Shown here: one piece after another, positions 16,487 to 29,864 of the stretch
Numbering within the stretch: position 1 is the stretch's first letter
Layout of the letters: each line of letters begins with the position of its first letter
Source of the DNA: Bacillus xiapuensis
GTDB lineage: Bacteria > Bacillota > Bacilli > Bacillales > Domibacillaceae
Assembly: GCF_002797355.1 (NCBI RefSeq)
Contig: NZ_KZ454940.1
Location: 186,001 to 250,000, forward strand
DNA: 64,000 nucleotides
Direction of reading: 5' to 3'
Translations under genes and position numbers: made by a program
The notes under the pieces: model-generated
The model's database searches: none
The model's input: the letters and a program-made list of their open reading frames with translations, nothing else
What the model was told of the DNA's origin: nothing

Positions 16487-16720
16487 TTACAGTCCAAAGT
16501 AGGACACAGCTATAGTTAAGCCAAAAAACAACACAGCCAAGACTACGGTGATCCGATGCAGCACCAAATCAATACCGCGCGCTTTTTGTTTGCCAAAAAG
16601 CTGCTCCGCTCCCCCGGAGATCGCTCCGGATAAACCGGCGCTCTTTCCAGACTGAAGCAGGACAACAATAATAAGAGCAATCGACACAACGACAAGTGCA
16701 ATTGTCAATACTGTATGCAT
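16487..16720 (-). CDS. secG: Preprotein translocase subunit SecG
   Basis: 77 residues from an ATG at 16718-16720 with GGAGGT upstream. Two membrane segments (residues 3-20 and 55-75) flank the conserved cytoplasmic stretch [20 protein letters not shown] (near 21-40). SecG is the small accessory subunit of the SecYEG channel that eases SecA-driven protein export. It has its own promoter and terminator, separating it from the upstream glycolytic operon. Confidence 0.95.
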   Translation of the reverse strand: MHTVLTIALVVVSIALIIVVLLQSGKSAGLSGAISGGAEQLFGKQKARGIDLVLHRITVVLAVLFFGLTIAVSYFGL

Positions 16721-16760
16721 CACGCATCTACCTCCATCAGACGAACATACGAATAACCCT

Positions 16761-16789
16761 ATCTTAACATAAAACACCTCAGATGAAAA
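16761..16789 (-). promoter_or_regulatory. Probable secG promoter
   Basis: An extended -10 TGTTAAGAT (core 16761-16766) lies 17 bases from TTTTCA (16784-16789), which matches 4 of 6 positions. It starts transcription about 35 bases before the secG start codon. The 16800-17025 stretch upstream holds no gene that I can support. Confidence 0.5.
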
Positions 16790-17027
16790 ACAAGAAAAAA
16801 ACATAAAGTGGAAGAAAGAAAGAATTTTGACGAAGAACAGCCCGATCTGCTAGCGAAATCGGCTCTTGAGTCAAAAATATGGCTTGCTTGACAACTGAAG
16901 CCGGCGTTTGCCGAAAAGTATAATGGGATTGTCAGAAAAGGAGACCGGCGATAAAGTGAAACTACAAGCGGCAGAGCCTTCTTTAATCTCCCGTTCCGCT
17001 CTTGAAGAGAGAATTTGACAGGCAGAA

Positions 17028-17067
17028 AAAAACAGATCCCCAAAGCAATGGGGATCCGCCTGTTTCT
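17028..17067 (-). terminator. Terminator of the glycolytic operon
   Basis: On the minus strand GATCCCC/GGGGATC with an outer AACAG/CTGTT pairing forms a hairpin followed by TGTTTTTTT, just after the eno stop codon. Confidence 0.85.
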
Positions 17068-17073
17068 CACTCT

Positions 17074-21918
<4,845 letters not shown>

Positions 21919-22221
21919 TCAGAAGCCCCCCTCGTAAAATTGAAAACTGATCGTTCAAACGATTCCTTCCGCCTGCTTCATACGAGCGGGCAGCCAGAGC
22001 AACAACCGGTTCTCATGGCTTTGGCGCCCCGCTTGCCGCCCGGCAGATCCCGGCTCATCCTCTGCAGGCGGATGGCTCATTTTTGGTGATCATGACAAAG
22101 GGGAGGGGAATGTCTCCCGCTCCCCTTTCATCCCATCTACATTATAGATGGTGGGTTACTATTTTTCCAACAAAGACGCTAAAAAGTCACACATAATTTC
22201 AAAGTTGGCGCCCGCTTCCCA
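21919..22221. other. gapA-pgk intergenic region
   Basis: This stretch of about 300 bases contains no convincing gene. It holds a GC-rich hairpin at 22097-22128. No clear sigma-A promoter for pgk was found by eye. Confidence 0.5.
22097..22128 (-). terminator. Partial terminator or mRNA-stabilising hairpin after gapA
   Basis: AAAGGGGAG/CTCCCCTTT forms a 9-base stem with a 14-base loop, ending in only three T residues. A weak terminator here would let gapA mRNA exceed the distal glycolytic genes, as is seen in B. subtilis; that role is inferred. Confidence 0.5.
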
Positions 22222-23229
22222 TTACAGGCCTTGCTTAGCGATATAATCGACTAAGTCTACCACGCGGTGTGAATAGCCGGACTCATTGTCATACCAAGAA
22301 AGAACCTTCACCATATTGCCTTCAATGACCATAGTGGACAAAGCATCGATAGTGGAAGAAACGGAGCTTCCATTGTAATCGCGTGAAACAAGCGGCTCTT
22401 CTGAATAAGCAAGGATGCCTTTCAATTCGCCTTCAGCTGCTGCTTTCAATACTTCATTGATTTGTTCCGCTGTTGTGTCTTTCTCAAGCTCTACCACTAA
22501 GTCAACGACGGATACGTTTGGTGTTGGCACGCGCATAGCCATTCCATTTAACTTTCCTTTCAATTCAGGAAGAACTAGAGACACCGCTTTGGCCGCTCCA
22601 GTTGTTGTCGGAATCATGGATTCAGCTGCTGCGCGGGCACGGCGGTAATCCTTATGAGGCAAATCAAGAATTTGCTGGTCATTTGTGTAAGAGTGAACGG
22701 TTGTCATCATGCCGCGCTTGATGCCAAACTCATCATTCAGCACTTTAGCAAATGGCGCCAAGCAGTTAGTTGTACAAGAAGCATTAGAGATAACATGATG
22801 CTTCTCAGCATCGTATTGATCGTGGTTGACGCCCATTACGATGGTAATGTCCTCTTCCTTCGCCGGTGCAGAAATCACAACTTTTTTCGCTCCTGCTTCC
22901 AAGTGCTTCGCAGCATCGGCGCGTTTTGTAAAGCGTCCGGTAGATTCTACCACTACTTCTACTCCTAATTCTTTCCACGGAAGGTTTGCCGGGTCGCGCT
23001 CAGCGATGACTTTCACTTTATGTCCGCCAACAACGATGTATTCGCCGTCTACTGTAACTTCTTCATTAAGTGTTCCATGAACAGAATCGTATTTTAAAAG
23101 ATGTGCAAGCATATTGGCATCCGTTAAGTCATTAACAGCCACAATGTCTAAATTAGGATTGTTCAAAGCAGCGCGAAAAACTACTCGTCCAATACGTCCA
23201 AATCCGTTAATTCCAACCTTCACTGCCAT
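22222..23229 (-). CDS. gapA: Glyceraldehyde-3-phosphate dehydrogenase (glycolytic, NAD type)
   Basis: 335 residues starting [15 protein letters not shown], the Rossmann NAD site. The active-site Cys lies in [15 protein letters not shown] (near 152). It oxidises glyceraldehyde-3-phosphate to 1,3-bisphosphoglycerate. It follows cggR, the gene order of the B. subtilis glycolytic gapA rather than gluconeogenic gapB. The ATG at 23229 follows AAGGAGG by 10 bases. An intergenic hairpin just upstream may protect the gapA message after cleavage from cggR. Confidence 0.97.
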   Translation of the reverse strand: MAVKVGINGFGRIGRVVFRAALNNPNLDIVAVNDLTDANMLAHLLKYDSVHGTLNEEVTVDGEYIVVGGHKVKVIAERDPANLPWKELGVEVVVESTGRFTKRADAAKHLEAGAKKVVISAPAKEEDITIVMGVNHDQYDAEKHHVISNASCTTNCLAPFAKVLNDEFGIKRGMMTTVHSYTNDQQILDLPHKDYRRARAAAESMIPTTTGAAKAVSLVLPELKGKLNGMAMRVPTPNVSVVDLVVELEKDTTAEQINEVLKAAAEGELKGILAYSEEPLVSRDYNGSSVSSTIDALSTMVIEGNMVKVLSWYDNESGYSHRVVDLVDYIAKQGL

Positions 23230-23270
23230 AATCAAAATTCCTCCTTAAGTGTTTTCAGAATTTTATATAG

Positions 23271-23305
23271 TTAATAAGCAACGACGAAATAGCGTCGCTT
23301 ATTAA
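23271..23305 (-). promoter_or_regulatory. cggR-gapA intergenic stem-loop
   Basis: TTAATAAGC and GCTTATTAA, with an inner CG-rich stem, form a near-perfect hairpin of 35 bases in the short gap between cggR and gapA. In B. subtilis the cggR-gapA mRNA is cut by RNase Y near such a stem-loop, giving a stable gapA transcript. The structure is seen here; conservation of the cleavage is inferred. Confidence 0.6.
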
Positions 23306-23326
23306 TTCACTTGTTCAAAGAGGGGT

Positions 23327-24355
23327 TCACTCCTCTTGTAATAGCCGCTTGGCTGCCGCTTCATCTGTAATCAGCACGGTCGCTTTCGGCGTTCCCTGCA
23401 AATAGGAGCGGATCGCTCTGCCTTTCGACGCTCCGCCAGCCACCGCTACCACGTCGCCAGCATCCGCAAGATCCTGCAGCTGCAAACCGATCGTATCCAC
23501 TTTATGAATGACGCGGCCTTTCTCATCAAAGTAGTAGCCAAAAGCTTCCGAAACCGCCCGGGCTTTTCGAATCTTATCCATATCCTCAGCCGATGTATGC
23601 CGCCGCTTCGCCATCGTCATCGCTTCTCCAATTCCGTGAAGGATGATATTGGAACGCTTGATTAAATCCAGCACCTCTTTAATGGCCGGCTCCTGCAGCA
23701 TCGTTTGATAAGCTTGCTGGCTTATTTGATCAGGGGCATAGAGCACTTTATGGACGCCGTCTGTGTTAAGCGCCATTTCAGCAACAATGGAGTTGGCTTG
23801 GTTCTGAACATCCGTTCCAATGCCGCCTCTTGCTGGAACAAAGATCAGCTCTTTGCCTTCCGCGAGATTGGGTGTCATCGCCCGCGCTGCTTCGCGCATC
23901 GTCGTTCCGCCTGTTACTGCGATGATATTCTTTGCGAGCAGACGGCTTTTTATACTTCGGGCACAGGCTGCGCCAAGCTCCTTCTTCACCCAAGCAGATT
24001 GATCGCTGTCTCCGTGAACAATTGCCACTTCCTCTAATCCGTATCGCTTCTTTAAGTTTTCTTCCATTGAGTGTATACCCTTGATTTCACTCATTACTCC
24101 TTGGAGATCCTCAAGAATCAATCCCCCATCTTCCGTCAGGCTCATTCCTTTCGTTTGAAAGGTGATTAAAGACTGTTCCTTTAAAAACTCCACTTCACTT
24201 CTTAATATTCGTTCTGTCAGCCCCACTGACTGCGCCAACATCCGTCTTCCGACTGGCTGCGCTAAGCGGATTGCTTGCAAAATTTCATAACGTTTTTGTA
24301 ATACTTCCAGTAAATCCGGCAATAATTTCTTTTGAATATCAATTAATGTTCTCAT
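23327..24355 (-). CDS. cggR: Central glycolytic genes repressor CggR
   Basis: 342 residues from an ATG at 24355 (MRTLIDIQKKLLPDLLEVLQ) with AAGGAG upstream; an upstream extension of 24 codons would cover the operator and is rejected. An N-terminal winged helix (residues 30-70, GRRMLAQSVGLTERILRSEV) is followed by a SorC/DeoR-type sugar-phosphate-binding domain with VTGGTTMREAA and AGGASKGRAI. CggR represses its own operon and is released by fructose-1,6-bisphosphate. The operator and promoter are recognisable directly upstream. Confidence 0.96.
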   Translation of the reverse strand: MRTLIDIQKKLLPDLLEVLQKRYEILQAIRLAQPVGRRMLAQSVGLTERILRSEVEFLKEQSLITFQTKGMSLTEDGGLILEDLQGVMSEIKGIHSMEENLKKRYGLEEVAIVHGDSDQSAWVKKELGAACARSIKSRLLAKNIIAVTGGTTMREAARAMTPNLAEGKELIFVPARGGIGTDVQNQANSIVAEMALNTDGVHKVLYAPDQISQQAYQTMLQEPAIKEVLDLIKRSNIILHGIGEAMTMAKRRHTSAEDMDKIRKARAVSEAFGYYFDEKGRVIHKVDTIGLQLQDLADAGDVVAVAGGASKGRAIRSYLQGTPKATVLITDEAAAKRLLQEE

Positions 24356-24378
24356 AAGGTGCTCCTTCATTTCCATTA

Positions 24379-24418
24379 GGGACGTTATATGTCCCTTCAA
24401 AATACAAGTTCGTCCCAC
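24379..24418 (-). promoter_or_regulatory. CggR operator
   Basis: On the minus strand two GGGAC units 21 bases apart (24412-24416 and 24391-24395) are each followed after six bases by TGT or CGTC, close to the B. subtilis operator pattern GGGAC-N6-TGTC repeated. It lies between the promoter and the cggR start, as needed to block elongation. Confidence 0.7.
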
Positions 24419-24454
24419 TTGATCCAAAAAAAATTACCCCCGCTTACACTTTTT

Positions 24455-24483
24455 ATAGTAACAGGGAAAAAAATATAAATCAA
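24455..24483 (-). promoter_or_regulatory. Promoter of the cggR-gapA-pgk-tpiA-gpmI-eno operon
   Basis: TTGATT (24478-24483), a 17-base spacer, and the extended -10 TGTTACTAT (core 24455-24460). The operator starts about 35 bases downstream. Confidence 0.7.
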
Positions 24484-24519
24484 CGGATAAGTGTTAAGTC
24501 TTTGTAAAATCATGGATAA

Positions 24520-24753
24520 TTATTTTAGTTTTTTCTTTAAAGCCGGATAGTCAATCCGCCCGTATTGAATGATTTCCCGCTTATATTCTACCACAGGAAT
24601 CATCATCCCATACCGTTCTGTCCATTCTTCACATTCATCAATATTGCATTCGTGAACCGCCAAGTCCAGCTCTTCTTGAACGAGCTGCACAATCCCTTTC
24701 GCTTCCTCACATAAATGGCAGGATGGACGCGTATAGAAAAAAATCTCTTTCAT
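24520..24753 (-). CDS. Glutaredoxin-like small thiol protein
   Basis: 77 residues from the ATG at 24753. A thioredoxin-fold beta strand KEIFFYTRPSCHLCEEAKG carries the redox motif C-x-x-C as CHLC near residue 11; the cis-Pro loop is in MMIPVVEY. It belongs to the glutaredoxin-like DUF836 type. It lies 15 bases after rpoN, so the two are probably co-transcribed; a partner is not known. An in-frame GTG four codons earlier is an alternative start. Confidence 0.8.
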   Translation of the reverse strand: MKEIFFYTRPSCHLCEEAKGIVQLVQEELDLAVHECNIDECEEWTERYGMMIPVVEYKREIIQYGRIDYPALKKKLK

Positions 24754-24768
24754 GGTTGCCCTCACTTC

Positions 24769-26103
24769 TCAATCGTATCTTTTTCTTTTCGCAGAAGAAA
24801 GAATGGACAGCTGGCCGCGATATTTCGCTACTGTTCTTCGCGATGCATGAAACCCTTCCTCTTTCAGCTTATTGCAAATGTCCTGATCGGACAGCGGCTT
24901 CTTCTTATTCTCATTCTCGACCAGTTCAGCAATCCTCGCCTTGATCTGCTGAGCAGAAGCTGCCTCCTCCATTCCGCCGGAAAGACCCGCTGAAAAAAAG
25001 TATTTCAGTTCAAATGTTCCGTATGGCGTCTGCATATACTTTCCCCGCACAGCCCGGCTGACCGTCGATTCATGAACTTCCAGCTCTTCAGCCACTTCCT
25101 TCATCGTCAGCGGCTGCACATATTTCGGACCTCGAAAGAAAAAGTCTTTTTGCTTTTCTACAATTGTTAAACCGACACGCTGAATCGTTTTTTTCCTCTG
25201 CTCCAGGCTCTTCAGCAGCCAGGCGTAATCTTTCTCCTTCTCCTTCATAAACTGCTGTAGGTGCGGATCCTTGTGGAGAGCCAATTCATGAAAATATTCT
25301 TTTTGAAAAATAATTTTCGGCATATCCTCTTCCAGAAGATGCACCTCAACCGACTCCCCTTGCAGCGTCACAGTCATATCCGGCCGTACATACATGGCCT
25401 GATCATGATGAAAGCGCGCCCCCGGCTTCGGATTCATCTGCTGAATGAAATCGGACACCTCTTGAATCTCTTTCACATTCACATTGAGCTTCTTTGCAAG
25501 CGGGCGCCAGCTTTTGTCCGCAAACTCGATGAAATGCTCCTTAATAATGATTTGCGCAAGCTTAAGCGGCTCCGGCATCCGTCTCAGCTGAAGCAGCAGA
25601 CAGTCCTGCAAGTCAAAGGCGCCGACTCCCGCCGGTTCTAAATCGCGGATCCAACCTAACACTTCCTTCGCTTCCCGCTCAGTACAGCGGCACATCGCCG
25701 CCGCTTCCTTCATTGTTATAGACATATAGCCATTTCCATCCATATTATATAATAAAAAATCCAATAACCGCTTTTTTTCGTCACTCATTGGAATATGCGC
25801 CAGCTGCATTCTTAAATAATCCGATAAAGTCTGAGACGTATCCGCTACCTGCTCCACCCAGTTCTTCTCATCCTTCATCAGGGATCCCCCTTTACGCAGC
25901 TTCATTTTCTTCTTTTTGTAAAGCGCTTTCATTTCTGGGTTCTCCAAATGAATAAACGGATTTTCCATCACCTTCGCTTCCAAAAACTCCGTCAATTCCT
26001 GGGTAGAGTACTGAAGTAACGCAATGGCCTGCTTCAGCTCTTGAGTCATCGCAAGCTTCATCGTCTGCTGCTGCCACAGACCCGGCTTTAACTGCATGTT
26101 CAT
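24769..26103 (-). CDS. rpoN: RNA polymerase sigma-54 factor
   Basis: 444 residues. Region I at the N-terminus is Gln/Leu-rich (QTMKLAMTQELKQAIALLQY), which blocks open-complex formation until an enhancer protein acts. The core-binding domain spans about 80-290. The helix-turn-helix (MKEVAEELEVHESTVSRAVR, near 345) and the RpoN box ASRRTVAKYRGQL near the C-terminus bind the -12 and -24 promoter elements. In Bacillus the factor is called SigL and serves levanase, amino-acid and acetoin genes. Confidence 0.97.
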   Translation of the reverse strand: MNMQLKPGLWQQQTMKLAMTQELKQAIALLQYSTQELTEFLEAKVMENPFIHLENPEMKALYKKKKMKLRKGGSLMKDEKNWVEQVADTSQTLSDYLRMQLAHIPMSDEKKRLLDFLLYNMDGNGYMSITMKEAAAMCRCTEREAKEVLGWIRDLEPAGVGAFDLQDCLLLQLRRMPEPLKLAQIIIKEHFIEFADKSWRPLAKKLNVNVKEIQEVSDFIQQMNPKPGARFHHDQAMYVRPDMTVTLQGESVEVHLLEEDMPKIIFQKEYFHELALHKDPHLQQFMKEKEKDYAWLLKSLEQRKKTIQRVGLTIVEKQKDFFFRGPKYVQPLTMKEVAEELEVHESTVSRAVRGKYMQTPYGTFELKYFFSAGLSGGMEEAASAQQIKARIAELVENENKKKPLSDQDICNKLKEEGFHASRRTVAKYRGQLSILSSAKRKRYD

Positions 26104-26577
26104 ATTCCTCCCCCCTTTTATTTATTATATAACAAGCGGAAAGGGTAAGCGTGAAAATTTAAAATAAATAGTTAAATAGACCTAAAAAAAAACAAATAAA
26201 TAACATGTCCATCCTTTTTTTCAATGAGCATACAAATTTAACTTTCTGTGTGTTCAGTTTTTATATTTCTTAAATCCTCTATCGGTACATCAACTTCCGC
26301 AAGCCTTCCCATGATCGGTTTCATTTCCTTTTAATAAAACTTAACGGTTTCAGAAGAAAAACTCTTGAAGCGGCAATGTTTAAGAAATTCTATTGAAGCA
26401 TTGAAATTAGAGATGCTTTATGAGAAGCTGACTTTCTTCTTTTCACAAGGATCCCTCCTTTACGATTCGTAAGGAGGCGCTGCGCGGCAGTATTTATACC
26501 GGTAAAAACCAAAAAAGCCCTTACGAATCATAACCCAAAATCGGCTATAAAACGTAAAGGCTACGCGCTTTTCATAG
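26104..26577. other. Gap between rpoN and the tRNA gene
   Basis: About 470 bases without a recognisable gene. It holds a possible 28-codon reading frame at 26238-26324 and a 10-base inverted repeat (ATTCGTAAGG at 26465-26474 and CCTTACGAAT at 26519-26528). Runs of A suggest the rpoN promoter lies near 26150-26200, but no convincing pair of boxes was found. Confidence 0.4.
26238..26324 (-). CDS. Possible 28-residue small protein
   Basis: An ATG at 26324 after AAAAGGAA opens a frame that reads MKPIMGRLAEVDVPIEDLRN and ends eight residues later. The composition looks protein-like and it lies upstream of rpoN on the same strand. It could be a small gene, a leader peptide, or the tail of a decayed gene. 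No family is recognised. Confidence 0.25.
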   Translation of the reverse strand: MKPIMGRLAEVDVPIEDLRNIKTEHTES

Positions 26578-26649
26578 CGCCCTCGGCAGGAATCGAACCC
26601 ACATTTTCAGAACCGGAATCTGACGTGCTATCCGTTGCACCACGAGGGC
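26578..26649 (-). tRNA. tRNA-Arg (anticodon CCG)
   Basis: A complete cloverleaf on the minus strand: acceptor GCCCTCG/CGAGGGC, D arm, anticodon stem TCAGA/TCTGA enclosing the loop TTCCGGT with anticodon CCG, and the T arm GTGGG-TTCGATT-CCTGC. The CCA end is not encoded. It decodes CGG. A tRNA-Arg gene next to clpP is also the arrangement in B. subtilis. Confidence 0.96.
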
Positions 26650-26750
26650 ATTTTTTAAGTACACTACGATATTATAGCGGAACGTGCGCAAAAATGCAAT
26701 GGCTTTTCTGATTTTTTGCCGGAGACAGCCTCTCCTGCGGTTTTTCACCG

Positions 26751-26775
26751 GTTTAGCAGGATTTCAAGTGGGTAT
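26751..26775 (+). promoter_or_regulatory. Sigma-B-type promoter of clpP
   Basis: GTTTAG (26751-26756), a 13-base spacer and GGGTAT (26770-26775), close to the sigma-B consensus GTTTAA-N12-14-GGGTAT. B. subtilis clpP also has both a sigma-B and a CtsR-controlled promoter. Confidence 0.6.
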
Positions 26776-26818
26776 AATAGAAAACTATGTAGAGATTGAT
26801 GCTGCAGCAAACAAATCG

Positions 26819-26848
26819 TTTGACCTTCATTGACCATCACTGTATGAT
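26819..26848 (+). promoter_or_regulatory. CtsR operator overlapping the sigma-A promoter of clpP
   Basis: TTTGACC-TTC-ATTGACC at 26819-26835 is the inverse of the CtsR heptad pair (A/G-GTCAAA, three bases, A/G-GTCAAA) with one mismatch. The first heptad contains the -35 TTGACC; after 17 bases comes the -10 TATGAT (26843-26848). CtsR binding would block polymerase and heat would relieve it. Confidence 0.8.
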
Positions 26849-26904
26849 AACGATACATACGATTTTTTTCATTAAAAATCATTTTCATTTAAGGAGGAAG
26901 GAAC

Positions 26905-27501
26905 ATGAATTTAATCCCTACCGTTATTGAACAAACGAACCGCGGGGAACGTGCTTACGATATTTATTCCCGTTTATTAAAAGACCGCATTATTATGCTT
27001 GGAAGTGCTATTGACGACAATGTAGCCAACTCCATTGTTTCTCAGCTGCTGTTCTTGGAGGCCGAAAACCCTGAAAAGGATATCTCCATCTACATTAACA
27101 GCCCGGGCGGAAGCATTACGGCAGGAATGGCAATTTATGATACGATTCAATTCATCAAGCCGGACGTGCAGACGATCTGCATCGGCATGGCTGCCTCTAT
27201 GGGCGCTTTTCTTCTAGCTGCCGGAACGAAAGGCAAGCGCTACGCCTTGCCGAACAGTGAGGTTATGATTCATCAGCCGCTTGGTGGCGCCCAAGGTCAG
27301 GCGACGGAAATCGAAATTGCCGCCAAGCGCATCTTGTTCTTGCGTGAGAAGCTGAACGAAATTCTGGCTGAGCGCACCGGACAGCCGCTTGAAGTCATTG
27401 CCAAAGATACAGACCGCGATAACTTTATGACCGCTAAGCGTGCGCTTGAGTATGGTTTAATCGACCATATCCTGACGCGCAATGAGCTGCCGGAAAAATA
27501 A
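26905..27501 (+). CDS. clpP: ATP-dependent Clp protease proteolytic subunit
   Basis: 198 residues starting [20 protein letters not shown] with AAGGAGG upstream. The catalytic Ser lies in [11 protein letters not shown] (near 98), His in [11 protein letters not shown] (near 123) and Asp in KDTDRDNF (near 172). ClpP forms a double ring that degrades proteins unfolded by ClpC, ClpE or ClpX, including tmRNA-tagged proteins made with the ssrA system of this window. Dual heat and general-stress control is supported by the CtsR and sigma-B-like sites upstream. Confidence 0.98.
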   Translation: MNLIPTVIEQTNRGERAYDIYSRLLKDRIIMLGSAIDDNVANSIVSQLLFLEAENPEKDISIYINSPGGSITAGMAIYDTIQFIKPDVQTICIGMAASMGAFLLAAGTKGKRYALPNSEVMIHQPLGGAQGQATEIEIAAKRILFLREKLNEILAERTGQPLEVIAKDTDRDNFMTAKRALEYGLIDHILTRNELPEK

Positions 27502-27513
27502 TCGTATTCAAAG

Positions 27514-27546
27514 AGTGATCCTGCTGATGGCGGGATCGCTTTTTTC
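27514..27546 (+). terminator. clpP terminator
   Basis: AGTGATCCTGC/GCGGGATCGCT forms a stem with one G-T pair and a short loop, followed by TTTTTT, 13 bases past the stop. Confidence 0.85.
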
Positions 27547-27612
27547 ATGTGCTCATACCGACAAAAGACCTGAATGACAAGAGATGCTCTCCGGTCATCC
27601 AGGTCTGTGTTA

Positions 27613-27876
27613 TTAATAGCTGCCCTCTTCCTCTATAAAAGCCGTTAAGGCGTGCAGGGCTTCTTGTTCATCCCGTCCATCAGCAGAAATCGTAACGGGA
27701 CAGCCGCGGCTAATCGCCAGACTCATGATCCCCATTATGCTTTTGGCGTTCACTTTTTTCCCTTCTTTTTCTAAATGAATAACAGAAGAGAAATGATTGG
27801 CCCGCTGTACGAACATGGCTGCTTGCCGGGCCTGCAGTCCCATCTTCAACTGGACTTCCGTTGTTTTTTCGACCAT
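27613..27876 (-). CDS. crh: Catabolite repression HPr-like protein Crh
   Basis: 87 residues, HPr-like. In HPr the phosphorylated His-15 sits in a GIHARPA motif; here it reads GLQARQAAMF, with Gln at that position, so the protein cannot relay PTS phosphate. The regulatory Ser-46 is kept in KSIMGIMS. Crh is phosphorylated at that Ser by HPr kinase (hprK lies at 45106-46041) and helps CcpA in carbon catabolite repression. It is the last gene of the yvcI-rapZ-yvcK-whiA-crh operon. Confidence 0.96.
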   Translation of the reverse strand: MVEKTTEVQLKMGLQARQAAMFVQRANHFSSVIHLEKEGKKVNAKSIMGIMSLAISRGCPVTISADGRDEQEALHALTAFIEEEGSY

Positions 27877-27900
27877 TTTTTCTCCTCTTTTCTCCGTTTC

Positions 27901-28851
27901 TTACTTGCTTGACAGCGTTTCGCTCGCCCGAAGCTTTTCGGCAATTTCATCAATTTTGCGCAGGCGATGATTAATGCCGGATTTGCTGATCTTCCCGCCC
28001 GAGACCATCTCGCCAAGCTCCTTTAGCGTGACATCCTGATGCGTGACCCGAAGCTCGGCAATTTCCCGCAGTTTATCAGGCAGCACCTGCAGACCGACCG
28101 TCGATTCTATATAGCGGATGTTCTCCACCTGGCGCAAAGCCGCGCCGATTGTTTTATTTAAGTTAGCGGTTTCACAGTTCACGAGCCGATTGACCGAGTT
28201 TCTCATATCCCGGAGGATGCGGACGTCTTCAAAACGGAGCAGCGCGCTGTGTGCACCGATGATAGTCAGAAACTCTGTAATCTTCTCTGCTTCTTTCAAA
28301 TACGTGATAAATCCTTTTTTTCTTTCAAGGGTTTTGCTGTTTAAACCGAACGAGTTCATGAGATCGCTGAGCGCGTCATTATGTTCTTTATAAAGCGAAA
28401 AGATTTCTAAATGATAAGAGGAGGTTTCCGGGTTATTAACGGATCCCCCCGCCAGAAAGGCTCCCCGCAAATAAGCGCGGCGGCAGCATTTTTGAGCAAT
28501 TAGCTCCGGTGAAATATTATGAACGAAAGAGAATCCCTTCTCGATGATATCCAAATCCTCTAAGATATCCCTTGCTTTTTCCTTTAGGCGAACGATGTAG
28601 ACATTATTCTTTTTTAACCTCATCTTTTTGCGAACGAGCAGTTCTACTTCTATGTCATAGTTTTTCTTGATCAACACATAAATTCTTCTGGCGATCGCCG
28701 CATTTTCAGTCTGTATATTGACAACAAGCAAGCGGTTTGAAAATGAAAGTGATCCATTCATGCGAATCAGCGCAGACAGCTCTGCTTTAGCGCAGCAGCC
28801 TTCGCTTTCTAGCGCGGTCAGTTCTTTTTTGGTTTCAGAAGCAAACGACAA
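27901..28851 (-). CDS. whiA: DNA-binding protein WhiA
   Basis: 316 residues when started at a TTG (28851) that lies 8 bases after GGAGG and gives the family's usual [11 protein letters not shown] opening; a longer reading is less likely. It has an N-terminal LAGLIDADG-like region ([24 protein letters not shown], around residues 120-150) without homing-endonuclease activity and a C-terminal helix-turn-helix ([20 protein letters not shown]). In Bacillus it influences cell division and chromosome segregation. Confidence 0.96.
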   Translation of the reverse strand: MSFASETKKELTALESEGCCAKAELSALIRMNGSLSFSNRLLVVNIQTENAAIARRIYVLIKKNYDIEVELLVRKKMRLKKNNVYIVRLKEKARDILEDLDIIEKGFSFVHNISPELIAQKCCRRAYLRGAFLAGGSVNNPETSSYHLEIFSLYKEHNDALSDLMNSFGLNSKTLERKKGFITYLKEAEKITEFLTIIGAHSALLRFEDVRILRDMRNSVNRLVNCETANLNKTIGAALRQVENIRYIESTVGLQVLPDKLREIAELRVTHQDVTLKELGEMVSGGKISKSGINHRLRKIDEIAEKLRASETLSSK

Positions 28852-28892
28852 TCGAGCCACCTCCCTATCTCTGAGATGCCCGTTCACGACAG

Positions 28893-29864
28893 CTAAGGGT
28901 TCATTGTTTCCGGAATCAGCTGGAATAGAATATCCGCTACTTTATTCGTATTGTGGCGGATCACACCGCCTTCACGGATCGCGATTTCATCTAAAATCGT
29001 GTGAAGGCCAAGCGACTTCAGCTCCTCCACATCATACACGACCGGTTTGGACTGCTCTTCCTTATATTTCTCTTGAATGTGGTCTGGAATCGAGTCTTTA
29101 TTTACCAGGATGGTGTCCATAAAGGCGCAAGACATATGATCATATATCGCTCTCACATGGTCGCCGGCGGTAAAATCCAGCGTTTCACCCGCTTGTGTCA
29201 TTAAGTTGCAAATATAGACCTTCTTCGCTTTAGCGCTGCACACTTCCTCTCCAATTCGCGGAACGAGCAAATTGGGCAGGATACTCGTGTATAGGCTGCC
29301 AGGACCGACGATAATCAAATCAGCTTCCTGAATAGCGCGAATCGTTTCCGGCAGCGGCTGGATATCGTCGGGCGTTAAAAAGACCCGTTTAATCTTCTTC
29401 CCGGAGTAAGGAATCTTAGATTCTCCCGATACGATCGTTCCATCTTCCATTTGCGCATGCAGAACTACACTTTGATTGGCCGCTGGCAGCACTTTTCCGC
29501 GCACGTTGAGCACGCGGCTCATTTCCTGAACCGCATGCCCAAAGTCGCCCGTAATCGATGTTAGGGCGGCAATCATCAAATTGCCGAGCGAATGGCCCGA
29601 CAGCTCATTTTTTGTACTGAACCGGTGCTGGAACAGCTTCTCCACTAACGGCTCCACATCGGATAAAGCGGTTAGCACATTGCGGATATCCCCGGGCGGA
29701 GGGATGTTCAGCTCTTCGCGCAGACGCCCGGAGCTTCCTCCATCATCGGCTACAGTCACAACGGCCGTTAAATCGATGGGATGCTTCTTTAAGCCGCGAA
29801 GCAAAACAGACAGGCCTGTTCCCCCGCCGATAATGACGACTTTCTTTTGTGCATGTATTTTCAT
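28893..29864 (-). CDS. yvcK: YvcK/CofD-like protein (gluconeogenesis factor)
   Basis: 323 residues of the CofD-like family: [18 protein letters not shown] near the start, [15 protein letters not shown] near 40 and [12 protein letters not shown] near 57 form the UDP-sugar-binding site. In B. subtilis YvcK binds UDP-GlcNAc and is needed for normal shape and growth on gluconeogenic carbon sources. Its start overlaps the end of rapZ by 4 bases. Confidence 0.95.
   Translation of the reverse strand: MKIHAQKKVVIIGGGTGLSVLLRGLKKHPIDLTAVVTVADDGGSSGRLREELNIPPPGDIRNVLTALSDVEPLVEKLFQHRFSTKNELSGHSLGNLMIAALTSITGDFGHAVQEMSRVLNVRGKVLPAANQSVVLHAQMEDGTIVSGESKIPYSGKKIKRVFLTPDDIQPLPETIRAIQEADLIIVGPGSLYTSILPNLLVPRIGEEVCSAKAKKVYICNLMTQAGETLDFTAGDHVRAIYDHMSCAFMDTILVNKDSIPDHIQEKYKEEQSKPVVYDVEELKSLGLHTILDEIAIREGGVIRHNTNKVADILFQLIPETMNP

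Noticed and set aside
16759..17070. Minus-strand frame of 103 codons between eno and secG
   Set aside because: It covers the eno terminator and the secG promoter, has no ribosome site and no recognisable domain.
26464..26529. Inverted repeat near the tRNA-Arg gene as a possible attachment site
   Set aside because: The repeat does not match the tRNA 3' end, and there is no integrase or foreign DNA beside it.
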